DNA from: Diploscapter coronatus
Taxonomy: Eukaryota; Nematoda; Chromadorea; Rhabditida; Rhabditidae
Length of the DNA: 64,000 bases
Direction: 5' to 3'
Assembly: GCA_964036155.1 (NCBI GenBank)
Contig: OZ038423.1
Location: 22,211,249 to 22,275,248, forward strand
The notes beneath the pieces were generated by a model. The model was not told the origin of the DNA and did not search any database. It was given only the letters and a program-made list of their open reading frames with translations. The first letter of the stretch is position 1. Every line of letters begins with the position of its first letter. A program made the position numbers and the translations under genes. This document shows, one piece after another, positions 1 through 11,800 of the stretch.

Positions 1-91
1 CATCTTTTCAAAGGACCCAGAAAGATCTATCTTTTCCGATATACCAAAACTCAGTAACAATATGACGACCATTCTAATTGTGCGAATTTAG

Positions 92-188
92 GTCGGACGG
101 ACCAGTTTGCCGATGCTGTTGCCATCCGTACACGCCGAATCCCTACACTTTCGAATGTGAACTCAAACCTTATCTCAACGGAAGATAA
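92..188 (+). CDS. 3' terminal exon of a cysteine-rich protein (5' part outside window)
   Basis: An acceptor (ATTTAG) at 90-91 opens a 31-codon frame ending in TAA at 186-188. The peptide is Cys/Pro/Tyr-rich, contains a CRCCC cluster and a second cysteine-flanked turn, and ends in LNGR. A polyadenylation signal AATAAA follows at 249-254. The upstream part of the gene is outside the window, so start, length and function are unknown. The frame is closed by a stop shortly upstream of the acceptor, which fits an intron boundary. The other two frames read less protein-like. I do not recognise the family. Confidence 0.5.
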
Positions 189-739
189 TCTGTCTAGTTT
201 TCGAAATTTTATTCTATCATTTTCCCTTACTTACTTAATTTATTTATAAATAAATTATTATCTCAAGAGAATTTTTAAAATAATTCCTGCATCACTTCCA
301 TGGGAGTTTTTTTTCTCGAATTTTCTTTTGTTGAAAATTTTAAATTGTGTGAGTATGAAATTTTTAGATTTATTCAAAAATGTCTAGTCTTAACCCTGGG
401 CGAGTCCGTGCACTTCTCCTGACCCGCCCCTTGTGTCTAGGCCTTTGCATGCCCCGCCCCTCGTTTCGCTCTAATTTGCCTCTCGCCCAGACTTATTCAT
501 TCGGCCGTTAGAAGCCAGGCCAAAAGCCTATGAGAAAGGCTTATTATTACTCGACAATCCCTCATTTTTGGTTGACCGCACGAAATTTTTGAGTGTTGGC
601 ATACGCCCATGAAATTATCCGATTTTTGCACGTTAATTCCCATTGAAAAGTTGGCACATTTCGACTTTTCCCGTCGAAAAGTATTTCCTCGAATAATTAT
701 GGAAATTCAGGAATTTTCACCGGAAGTTTTCCCAAAATC
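189..739. promoter_or_regulatory. Intergenic region with two GC boxes
   Basis: This stretch holds the 3' UTR of the preceding gene (AATAAA at 249-254) and the region upstream of the gene starting at 740. Two identical CCCGCCCC boxes at 423-430 and 453-460 lie 30 bp apart in a locally GC-rich patch within AT-rich DNA. They resemble Sp/KLF-type GC boxes. That they act as promoter elements is inference. Confidence 0.35.
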
Positions 740-3700
740 ATGTCCTCCTCTGCGTCCCCGACCCAAAATGGCGACGCCGTCACTCCACCTGCCACTCTGT
801 CATCTAGTCCTACGCCCTCAGCTCAGCCTGCACCTAAAACTCCTCAGGTTAGTAAGGAAATGCTTGTGTTGAAAGCTATCCGAAACGGTGATCGCTTGAT
901 AAAGGGACGTCTTTGATCCGAATTTTCTTGAAATTTTGAAAAATGTCTAATTTTTCATCCCAATGTCGAGGTTGCGCACTTGATGCGTGATTCAAGGATG
1001 ATAATGAAATGTTTTCATGAAACTTCTCGGTGACTCAGGTTAATCAGAAGTTCATGAAATGCTAGCGATAAAAATTTCGCTGAAAAATTCTTTAAAATGA
1101 GACAAATTTACTCTTCGCTAATGCAAAGATGAATGCTTTTTGAACCATCCAAACATTAGTCCAAGAACCTTTGATTTCATAATGCACGCATGGAGATTTT
1201 TGTTTCACAAAGCGGGTCAATTCACGGTTCAAGTGGTCAGAAGAAAACAATTTTGAGAGGTAAAGGAGGAAAAACAAGGCAGAAAAAGGAAGAGAAAGGG
1301 AAAAATCGAGCCGCAGTTGCTGTGAATTCGCCAGAAACAGAGCTAGGCACTGGGCAAAATGAAATGGCCTTCCACCAGGCCCGTTTCTACATTTTCAATG
1401 CTCTCAACCCACGAAGCACAAAAAGCAACGGGGACGACATTTTTGGAAATTGCTTTCAGCTTCCCATTCTCTTACCTGAGACTTGAAATGTGAAACATTA
1501 TGGGCGGGGGAGATTTTCATATGGATCTGAAAAATAGCGTGTAACTTTGAAACAGAAAGATAGGAAAAGGATTTGAAAAATGATTTTGAAATCAGTTTGC
1601 CGTACTAAGATGAATATAGATGACGAAACGCATGGATTCGAAATGCTTTATTCTTTTTATGACTGTATTTAAGCTAATTTTCTGGATGATAGACGCGAAA
1701 TTTACCACAAAACTGAATAGCCAATCTAAAAGTCAGATCAGACAGTTATGGCCATTTTAAAATAGAAACCGCTAAAATTTTACCCAAAACGGACCATCAA
1801 ATATTAATTAAGAGTTTTACGACAACTTTTAAATGAAAGTACACATTTAAAATATCACATTTTAATAGACGATATAAAATTTTATCTGTCATCCATATCT
1901 TAGTTGATGCCTCAATTTTACTACGCAACAAAGTAGCAAAATGCTAGTGCGTGTGCCTAATCAAGGAAATTCCCGAAGCTACGCTGGGTTGGCGAACGAA
2001 ATTTCCGCTCACATTTCAATTTTATTTGACGTTCAGAAATTGAAATTGCCCTGCTTTGGTCAAGCTGCCACCCGGCAGTGTCAACCAAATTAACCACATC
2101 AAACCCCCACTATTCTAGGAGCGATTTGACACACACGAACAGAAAAAGAGTGTTCCAGGCAAATTTCACTGTTTCCTGCCTAATCCCATGATTAAGGATA
2201 GCATTGGAAAACCAAATGAGATACACCAAAACTCACGTTCCGTTTTTGGAAATCTATCATGTTTCATGCAAAATTGCACATTTTGGACCAGTCGGATGGG
2301 GGTCTGTGAAGTGTGAACTTTCAGGTAGGAAAAACGAATAACTTGGTTTGGAGCTACTTTCGGATTAGAATTTAATTATTTACCAAAAATATGCGGTAAA
2401 CTACTCTCAAAAACTATTGATTGAACCACGATAAGTTTAGAAATCTAAAGTTATTTTACTGGTAACTTTTAAGGTCTAATAGTTGTACCGAAAGTATACC
2501 GGACATCGCTCTTGACAAAATTTATATCAATCTTGCCAAATTTAGAAACCTACAAATTGTTTTAGTTCGAACTTTCGAAATCGCCATTTCGTGGCCAGCC
2601 AATTTTGGACATCGAAGCTCGAAAAAACCGGGACTTGCCACCTCAAATCGCATTATTCATTCATAAATTCATGAAGATGTGATGCAGGCGGCCATAAGTG
2701 AAGGGGGGATGTCGTTTCGAAGTCCGGCTATTTTCAAGGACCCACGAAAATTTCTCTCCAACTTTTTTTTTATACCCCCTCAAATTTCCTGACTTTGAAC
2801 TAAGCAGTTTTCCTTCTGGGACCAATATTTTTCGGCTTCAAACTCAAATCCACTGACTCGAGCAAAAGCGACCGATAGGCTAAAGTTTAGAGGGGAGAAC
2901 ACAATTCCAAACTATGCGAAAACGCTGGGTTTGGCTTCGAACCGAACTTAACTGTGTGAATATTTTTAGCTAAGCCTGAATGAGAATTAAGCCTTGAGCA
3001 ACCAATTCGAAATATAGATAGCCCTGTGCAAACTGAAGACAAGTCTTAGGCTGCTCTTCTGAATTTAGTATTTTTTTATACGAATTTAGACCGTACAAAA
3101 CACGAATCAAAGAATTTTCTTCTAAAATTTTCTTCGATATTTTAAAACATCAATATTTTGAAAATTTCAACTTCCTTAATCAAAAATTAACGAACGAAGA
3201 CGATTAGTCGATTGTTTATTTTCATGCATGTCCAATGTTCAAAAAGCATTGTGTTCCCAGATGTTTTTTTCTTCACCAGAAAATAGTATCGTCATTATTG
3301 TCGTATTGCAAGTTTCTATTGTAACTTTTTAGATAAACTTGTTTCTGATAGCCATGATAATGCCTGGGAAAGCTTTCGTATTGATACCTTTCTGATAAGA
3401 AAATCTTTTCGCATTTATGCTATTCCAAAAGACACTCAATGTCATTTCCTGGGTTAATTTAATGAGGTACATTTCCGAAGTTGTGTTTTGCAAAAAAAAA
3501 AACGAGTTAGCAGCTGTCCTTAAAAGCCTAAAGGAGAATTTCCCTACGCATTGATGCAAACCAGACAAACTTTATTGAGTTTGGCTTTCAAGAGGACCTT
3601 CGAAGGGGAGATTGAACTCGAAGAAAACATATTATAGAAGTTTTTTCTACTTAACATCGTCTAGCCTAATTGAAGTTAAAGTTGAAATTATCTGTAGAAA

Positions 3701-5287
3701 ATCAATATGTTTCAAGGTTCCGAAGGAAAATTGCAAAGATACAGTATACCATTTTGTTCATATGTTTAATTTTATATAGTAGCTTCTGTAAAATAACATG
3801 ATTCTGACCAAACGTGAACAATGAAAATCTTACGATGCATGTCGACAATAATATGTGCGAGATTGCGAAATAATGAAGTGAATTTGAGAAGCACGCCAAC
3901 ACAAGAGATCGACTGTTTGGAATCGATACTGCGAAAGCTTCGCCCAAGAAGGTCAATTTTAGAAAATTCCAACAACTCATTCGAAATATCATTTTCAGAA
4001 CAATCCTACTTATCAATCCTCAATTTTCGAAGCTGCACCACAAGATGGCGCTCCACGCACACCGAAGAAAACTATCCGAATTATTGGTATGATTTTTGTA
4101 TGATTATTGACATGAAATTCACCATCAATTAAAATTAGCAATTTCTAAATTCATTTGAAAATTCAGCGATTTCGAATTATTCACAACATGTTTTCATAAT
4201 AAAATAAAATTTGATATCCTGTTTTGGTGAGAAGATTTAAAAAAAAAAAAAAAAAACATGTCTTTTTCCAGAACGCAATCCCATCACTGGAGAAGTGAAA
4301 ACGCCTGCCGGTCAGCATCAGCAAATCACCGTTTAAATTTTCGTCATGTCAAATCTTCTGGAATCTTCGAATTTGATGAGATTTTCTTTTTAACCAAACT
4401 ATTTTGGTATTTCCTTGAACTTGCTGACATAACCTATTTTGGAAATAAATGTTTTTTTTTTTCAATTTTTGTATTGATGCTCCTAATTAACTTCTGACTC
4501 ATAAAATGAAGACCTAAATAGCCCGTTTCGTAAGCCTAAATTGGAAGAGTTCGCCTTTTCTTCAGTAATTAATGGACAAACCTAATCCGTTGTCTGATGA
4601 AATGCTAGAATGCTACTTGTTTATTGGTTTGGTTTTGCATTGTAAATCCTGACCCGATTAGGGCAAAGGATTAGTGAACAGAGCTATTCAAAGCGGACCC
4701 AATTAATGTCATTAATTAAGGGAGGAATGAATAGATACATGAATGTTGCTTATGCTCATGCATTTATTGTTTCCAAGAATGGGAACTTCATGTTTATGCA
4801 AACCAGAAATAGATCGAAATTTTGATTCGGAAAAATAGAAACCATTTTCAATTGCGATTATACCAAATTCTATTCTGATAAATCTCAAGTGTGGATTTAT
4901 GTGGTTTGAAAGCTATGTAATAAAGTCATCTAATTATCTTGTGTATTCCAATACAATATTTTATACTATCGAATGATAAATATTATTAGACCTAAGATAA
5001 TTAGTGAACATTTGTTCCAAGCCTTCTTAATGCCATTAATTAATAAATGAATGCTCGAATACTCATCCTTCTGCTGTTCCGGAAGCAACTCGCGCAATCG
5101 CGCTCAAGTGCTAATTTTTGGCTATTTCCAGCTTCTCTAACCCTCTTCATCTCTAACTATATCTGTTCGTATTTTATATTATCTTCAACTCTTTCCTTCT
5201 GTGCCTTTCCATCCTCTCATTTTCTCATTATCTTTTCGTTTTATAGGCGGCAAGACATTGCCCTTAAAGGACCCCATCGGTAATTGA
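740..5287 (+). CDS. Small Pro/Ser/Thr-rich protein with two candidate last exons
   Basis: Exons 740-847, 3999-4086, then either 4272-4336 or 5247-5287. All junctions are phase-consistent. Exon 1 (36 codons) is Ser/Pro/Thr-rich and probably disordered. Exon 2 ends in a basic stretch, RTPKKTIRII. Last exon A gives an 86-residue protein ending ERNPITGEVKTPAGQHQQI-TV. Last exon B gives 78 residues ending GGKTLPLKDPIGN. Each last exon has its own AATAAA (4444-4449 and 5349-5354), the pattern of alternative last exons. A weak donor inside exon A could also link TPAG to GGKT. The RNP and GGK motifs loosely recall the short boxes of Jupiter/HN1 proteins, but similarity is too slight for a name. Intron 1 is 3.15 kb and I saw no other convincing exon in it. 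Confidence 0.6.
4444..4449 (+). promoter_or_regulatory. Polyadenylation signal AATAAA, last exon A
   Basis: Exact AATAAA about 107 nt after the TAA at 4334-4336 that ends the first alternative last exon. Confidence 0.5.
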
Positions 5288-5348
5288 ATTTGGGCAAAAT
5301 GGATTGTCGAACCCTCTCAAATAGGATCTTCCCCTCTTATGAGGGAAA

Positions 5349-5354
5349 AATAAA
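5349..5354 (+). promoter_or_regulatory. Polyadenylation signal AATAAA, last exon B
   Basis: Exact AATAAA about 60 nt after the TGA at 5285-5287 that ends the second alternative last exon. Confidence 0.55.
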
Positions 5355-5571
5355 GAACCATTCCGAAGAGCATTGTTTTTCTCTGTCGAAGAAAAGGAAG
5401 TAAGCTTTATGATGAGATAAAAAATTCGTAAAAGAAATCAAGAAAGTCAGCTTTTGATGGACATTGGATGATTAGTACTGACTATTCTGCAATAGTTTTT
5501 GAAGTTCAGTATGCTTAAAATTATTTCTTTGGAGTTCATTGATGTTAAAACCGAGCCGTTATTTCGAATTA

Positions 5572-5577
5572 TTTATT
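5572..5577 (-). promoter_or_regulatory. Polyadenylation signal of the K2P gene
   Basis: AATAAA on the minus strand, 10 nt beyond the TGA at 5588-5590. It is unusually close to the stop codon but is the first match. Confidence 0.4.
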
Positions 5578-5587
5578 AAAAATGAAG

Positions 5588-7677
5588 TCAATCATCTTCG
5601 TCGTCCTTCGACTTGAATTTATTCGCGATCCATCTGAAAATTGTTTTTCAAAGAAAAATTACAAGACAAATTTTACTTAGTTTTGTTCTGAACTTGCTCC
5701 TGAGCCAAGTTTAGACACATCGCAAGAAGCGCCATGCCGAAGATCAGGTAAATTGACGTAATGATGAGCTTCTTCTGTGAATCCTCTTCAGCTACCGATT
5801 TTCCGGGGAATTTATCGCCAAATCCTCAAATTCGACAATTTTCTAAAATACGAAAGAAATTGGACTACCTATTGTTGAAAGCGAAATGAAGCAAAAGTAG
5901 AAGCTCTCCAGAAAGCTCCATTCCTCCCAAATCTTGAAAAGGATCATACCTGAATCTTTTAAAGTAAGAAAGGAATAGGTCAAGAGTGAAATACCCGCTC
6001 CTAAATAAGCAACCATCGTAAGAATAACTAAGGATAGCGGCACGGTGATGCGCTCTAGAGTAGCCTAAAATGGGATAGATTTTTAATATCGACGTTAAAC
6101 TGGACCTGAGCCGTTTCCTTAACTTCCAACTGCTCCATTTCAACTCGGGCCGTCAGCAAGTCTTCGACGTCTGGCCCGCCTAAAATTTGTGCAGCTTATT
6201 ATTTTCATGTGTGTTCAGGAATTTTAAGATTGACCATTAGGCTTCCATCAATGTTCCATCGACTTTATTGTATGCATTTTCATAAAGCAGTGCTTCTACT
6301 TGAAATATGGATTGATATTTGTCTAACCTAATCCAAACGAGTCGATCGATGAGTCCGCCTTCACTCGATGTCCTCTTGTCAATCGAGAAACTAACGAATT
6401 CGCTCTGCGGATTTTTGCGGCCTAAATATTAGCAACTTCAAAGTTATTGCATTTTTACAAGAAAAATAATACCTTTCGCCTTTTATGCCACAAAATTAGT
6501 CGGAATTTGAGCCGGATCGATTGAGCGTAGAGAAATCTGAAATTGCATTTATTTTTAAAACTTTGCAAGTGTTAGAACATTTTCTACATTATGACAGCTT
6601 GTCAGACTCTAAATATTCTAAATAAGAATTGATATTAGAATATTTACCGGAAAATTTTCGCCATCACGTCACCAATATTCGTCAAGAAAAGAAGCATTAA
6701 AGGGATTCCGATGACGGCATACAACATCGTGATAACCTTCCCGATGTTGGTCTTCGCTGAGGTGTTACCGTAGCCTAAAACGTAAAATTTCGAGAAGAAT
6801 AAATAAATTAATGTGCTGATGGTGCGAAAAATGAAAGCGATGGGTGACCATGAAAATTCCCACGCTGAAGTGCATGCAAACATTTTTGAGAGTCAATTTT
6901 TGGGATTAGCTCATAGTCCTACCGATTGTGGTGATAATAGTCAGGGAATACATAAAAGCTCCAGGGTAAGTCCACTGTTGATTAACGTCGTATTCCTTGC
7001 CGTCAAATCCCTCTCGAATCATTTTCACCGTCACATGCTTGAATTCCATCACCTGAGAATGCAAAATAAATTTAGTATTTCGTCATCCTTTCATCGGTAA
7101 ATACTCTGCATTGGATGAAATTTTATGCCAGGACATTTTGAAACATAAATAATTATGCATGACAAATCGATTTATAAAACTCAGAAATATTCTTCTAATA
7201 GTGCAACCTTACACTAAAAAATGTTGAAATGCAAAACAGTCATAGATCGAAATAGTTGACAAACTTACTTCCTTGAGTACGGTAGCCTGCCACTGTTTGG
7301 CATCTAGTCGATTGACGTTGAAAGTGGCATTCCAAATTACGTCTACTGCTCTTTCTCTCGCTGATTTTACGACGAATTGGACTTGTCTTTCGTGGATTCC
7401 TTCGACTTTTTTGAAAATCACCGCGCCTAGCATTGCGTATCCGATAACCTAAATTTAGACTAATGAATATAATCACAAATTTTGAGCCAGGACTTTCATG
7501 ATTCGATTTTTTACGATCATGTCAGGGATAAAAATGAGTAAACTTGTTTAAAATGCCAAATTCTGAACATCTACTTACCAGTGCACAAAGACCGATATGC
7601 GAGAAAAAGAAGGCGATGATCTTCTTGACGAGATTCACAACCCGCCTGACCTTCGATCTACGATGTCTGCGAGCCAT
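5588..7677 (-). CDS. TWK-type two-pore-domain (K2P) potassium channel, 370 aa
   Basis: Eleven exons, all in phase: 7579-7677, 7269-7448, 6923-7052, 6648-6774, 6473-6536, 6328-6421, 6106-6179, 5995-6064, 5869-5949, 5677-5824, 5588-5633. The product is a plasma-membrane K+ leak channel; K2P subunits dimerise to form one pore. TM1 spans about residues 23-46, followed by an extracellular cap region with an NAT glycosylation site. Pore 1 ends TTIGYGN, pore 2 ends STIGFGD. TM2 contains IGIPLMLLFLTNIGD, TM3 VPLSLVILTMVAYLGAG, TM4 IIFG-like helix ending LNLAQEQV. Both filters and four helices are intact, and length is normal for the family. The C-terminal tail is short and acidic (KSKDDEDD). The intron at 5950-5994 splits GAG-MILF; ignoring it gives a spurious insertion. 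TTTATT at 5572-5577 is a likely poly(A) signal on this strand. The exact twk ortholog cannot be told here. Confidence 0.93.
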
Positions 7678-8870
7678 CTCAGTAGGTTTCAAATAATCTA
7701 ACGTTCAAGCGCCTAGTCTAATTTGGAATTTACTTGGTATTTCTGCGTTAATGTTGAAAAATTACCTACTTCGAATATGAATTTCAGCAATTTGCTAGTT
7801 CATGTGACACTCATATCCATTACCAAATAATAGGAAACTTTTCTGAAGCAGCATACATTTTCCATATTTATTACGATAAAATTTAAAATAACGAAATTCG
7901 AGAAATTTATAAAATAATAGTTCGAACAAGATAAGCACAGAATCAAATAAAGCTAAAATTCCAATTGGAACTGGTCAAAGTAACAACTAATTGTTGCATC
8001 ATCAAAGAATTCTTAGACATATTGTGGAAAAACTCGATAGACTCTTCTTCCGAGAAAAGATGAGAACCATCGAAATATTTATATGTCAGATAAGGCAAAC
8101 GTCTCTGGAGATAGCGTTTGAATCTCATAGAGCAGAAAGAAATAAGGATATCCCTAGAGGCTCAAAAATGCGCTAGAAAAGATTTTGAAAATGAGAGAGA
8201 TAGGGAATTTTAGAGAAAGTCAGAGAAAAAGATTTGGAAGTGCTGAGGATTGATGTCAAATTCGATACAAAGTGTCTTCTCTCCGACTCGAATAGAGAGG
8301 GGCCAAGATTTGAGCGTTTCAAGCCTATTTTAGCCTATTTTGGCATTCCGCCCTTTCTCTCCGTCTCTCACATTTGAATTGTCTCTAGAGGTATTTTATC
8401 TCTTTGCAAAGGGATAGAGCTACAGCGTATGCTAATTGCATCATAAACATTGGAAACGAAATGAAACGCAACAAATGAACAAAAGGCAATGAAATTATTT
8501 GAAGCATGCAATAGCAATCAAATTTTTTGAATAATTTATACTACCATGGGGTATTTCATATTCAAATTCTCAATTTAACTTTATATCATTTATGAGCATT
8601 GGTGAATTAAGCTGAATTTATTCTTATTATTATTTTGATTCTTTTTTCTTTATCATACTAATTCGTCTCCTAACACATATAAACCAGGGGTGTAAGCAAA
8701 TGAAATTACGATTATTATTCGTGTTTCGATCGCAAAAATTGCTAACTTTCGCATATTCAAATTTGAGGTCTCTAAGTCAAAATATTATTTATGATTCGCT
8801 TTTCTAAATGCATGAAATAAATAAATAACAATAGTTGTCACTAACAATACATATTAAAATTAAAATGAAG
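7678..8870. other. Intergenic, K2P upstream region
   Basis: About 1.2 kb between the start codon of the K2P gene and the 3' end of the next minus-strand gene. Two overlapping open frames near 7.94-8.18 kb on opposite strands have no splice or family support. I see no RNA gene or repeat. It should contain the K2P promoter and the downstream gene's 3' UTR. Confidence 0.5.
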
Positions 8871-11800
8871 TTACGGTTTAATGTAAGGACAATAACTCAT
8901 CGAATGACACGGGCTCGCTTGACAAATGTAGTTGTAATCGGCATTGCAGCTATCGACGAACCACGAATATCCAAATCCACTCGCTTGGTACATGTACACG
9001 CAATTGCCCTTCGACAATTGGGGCTCGCCTGCTCCCCAGCTTTGGTAATTTATCTGCCAATTGTTACTTTTAGCGAAATGAATAATTCTTAACAATATTA
9101 GACAATTTATGCAAATAGCCACGCGGAAGGTAGCCATTTTCAACGAAATAGTTTATAAATAGATTCTCTTTTCAATAATATTTCTTCAAAGTTGGTTATT
9201 TTATTGGGTGCTACGTGGCTACTTTTTCAGGTTCCCTAATATTTGGATTATTCGGAACGATTTTTAATATCATTCTCATTTGAAAATACCTTGAATTTAG
9301 CATCTCCCAACGCGGAAGGCCATATCCATTGATTATTAATATATTGCAATCCGATCCAATACTTGGATTTAGGAGCGACTACTGAAAATGTTAGGTATAC
9401 TTTAAATAATTATAAAATATCAAATGATCTAGAAATAGATTCAAATTAAAAGTAAAAAAGCTATAGGATGATAATCGTTTACATGATCCCAAGAAATTCA
9501 GTTTATTTATGTCTTCAACAAAAGCGATGAACCCATTGTGCCATTCATTTAGACAGTCACGTTCGCCTAATCTCTGGAAATTAGTAATTTAGATCTGAAA
9601 TAAAATAGCATGACTATTTGGAAACCAAGAGAAATCGAGATATGAGCCATAGACAGAATAGGGCAGGGGATGACACGATAATGCATCTTTTTCTACACAA
9701 CTTCTCCATGTCTCGTGTCTCTTCGGGTCTCGCGGTTTACAAGTTCCCAATAAGATAAATTTTACATTAATAGCCGGGATCGAAACAGGGTTATGACAGC
9801 CCCCTTGTGGTGCCATCCAAGCGTCCTGGTTGTAAGGCTTCATATTCGTAGGGCAGAAACAGTTCGCTAAAATGAAAAATCGACCTTTCCAGAAACTTCG
9901 TAACGCCGCGGTATGATTCTATTATTTGTTTATCCTAATTCGTAGGGTATCATATATTAAAATATTATTACTTTTCTAAGTCATTGAACATTGCCAAGCT
10001 TACCCTCACACAACAGCCATCTCATGTCATCAGCATGCATGTTGACTGAGTTGGTCAGCCAGTAATTCGGTGTCGACAAGTTCCTCAACAATGATTCAGG
10101 CAAGCCATGAGTTTGGTCGTAGGCTAAAACTTCGGATAAATGAGACAATAACTATTCAATTATTACACAATGTAATGATAATTCCTCCATCGTTCTTGAA
10201 CGAGTCTGCAGCTTGGGTCGGGTCGTCGTAGTCACCAGATCTGAAAATTTCAGTTTTACTAAATCGAAACAAATCTTTAAGCACACATATGTTAGGGACC
10301 TTGCGATTTTATATTCTTATAAATATTTCTAATAATACTAAAAACATTGAAGACTTTTCAGACATGGCACAAATATCGCATGCACATAGAAAAGCTGATA
10401 AATGGCATGCTTTGGAAGCGACTGTAGGTTTGCTTGTTCGGTGTCATTTTCATACGAGTATGAGCTGGCCGCGATGATGAGCACTTTCTTGGCTGCGAGA
10501 CGGTGCTGAGCAGGGTCCGCGAAGTTTTGAACCGCCATTTGGATAGCGCTAAAGTTAAATATTCTTACTATGGAAATATAAGTGTAAACTGTTGAAAGTT
10601 TAGATAAAGACTGACAAGGGGAACTATCTAGTACATTACCGCTAGATCTGGCTCATATTTTCAGCGTAAGTCAATTCGGACCTGCTAATAATGAATATCA
10701 AATTAAAAAAGTGCATACCGTACACCCTGCGTCCTACAGTTTGGTGTTAAAATTTGTATGTCTTTCTCTGCATTGTTGCAAACATTGTCAATTGAAACAC
10801 TAGCGTACATTATTGCGAGCGTTGACAATGTCGCTACTCGCAGCAGCAGCAGCAGTGAAGCTTCAAAGAGGGAGAATTCAAAGCCAGATCTTGAAATTGG
10901 GATGCACTCTGGGCGTTTTTAGCCTGATGATATTCGTTTTCAGGACGATCGAATTGGTTTACCCAGAAGATACGAGTCCGATATGGAGTAGCACGCTGAT
11001 AGCTTCTTTGTGAGGATAAACTCGATCGTGTGTGATTGTTTAGTGTTGCATCGCGTGAATTGGCTATGAAAACACGACATTCGTGTCCAATTCCTCGAGT
11101 CCTATGAAGTTTCCCTTCAAATTATGTGGTCGATTACCCTTCAATATTCGTTCCAGATTCTCCAATGTATTGGAATTGCATGTTATTCATGAAGTCCTCA
11201 GTGGATTTCCAATAGTTCAGGTTGTTCAACAGCTTTACTTGCTTAGCATAGGAGATGGCGCTGGAGTAAAATTGTTGTAACAATTTTGACAATATGAGTT
11301 GGTTAAAAACAATCATGCACTAGTCCAATCAATCCTTTAAAACATTTTCAAAAAGCTTGTAGCTTACCCCAATCTAGTTTGGTATTGCTCAGCCTGTCCC
11401 AGTGTTAATTGACTAAAAACCGACAGAATGTAATCTTGAGCCTCATCCATACCGCCCTAAAACAGGCATGTTAGGAAAGGAGCTGAAAATTCTAATCTTG
11501 CCTTCGTCATAGCAATTGACGAATCCAATAATACAAAGATATCAAGCCAAATTGTAGAATGATTGCAGCTATAATAATTAGGGTGATTAAGATTATAGTT
11601 GAGGTAATTAACTCACGCACAACCCGAGTAATTACCGCCCATCGGAAGAGGACCGTAGCCACCTCCATTTGCTGAAATCAGAATTGTTCGATTACGTCTC
11701 AATTGCTATTTTGTTTGGAGCGATGAAGTAATTCAACAGTTATTGTCGATGACCGACAAACTGGAACGAAATAAGAGGAATGTGTATTCCTTCTCCCCTT

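Noticed and set aside
1190..1486. 98-codon plus-strand ORF in the first intron of the gene at 740-5287
   Set aside because: Lysine- and glutamate-rich with no splice sites in phase with the flanking exons and no domain.
4238..4257. A-rich run just upstream of the last exon A as a retrocopy poly(A) tail
   Set aside because: It lies in an intron with no cDNA-like sequence before it and no target duplication visible, so it is treated as a simple homopolymer.
9574..9765. Open frame through this interval, joined to an exon of the double-VWA lectin gene
   Set aside because: Splicing from AAT|GTAAAA to TTCCAG|AGATTAGG gives a gap-free alignment with the paralog's lectin domain, so the interval is an intron. 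The frame also ends in TAA.
10843..10855. CAG/GCA trinucleotide run as a repeat feature
   Set aside because: Only about five units, too short to call a microsatellite of note.
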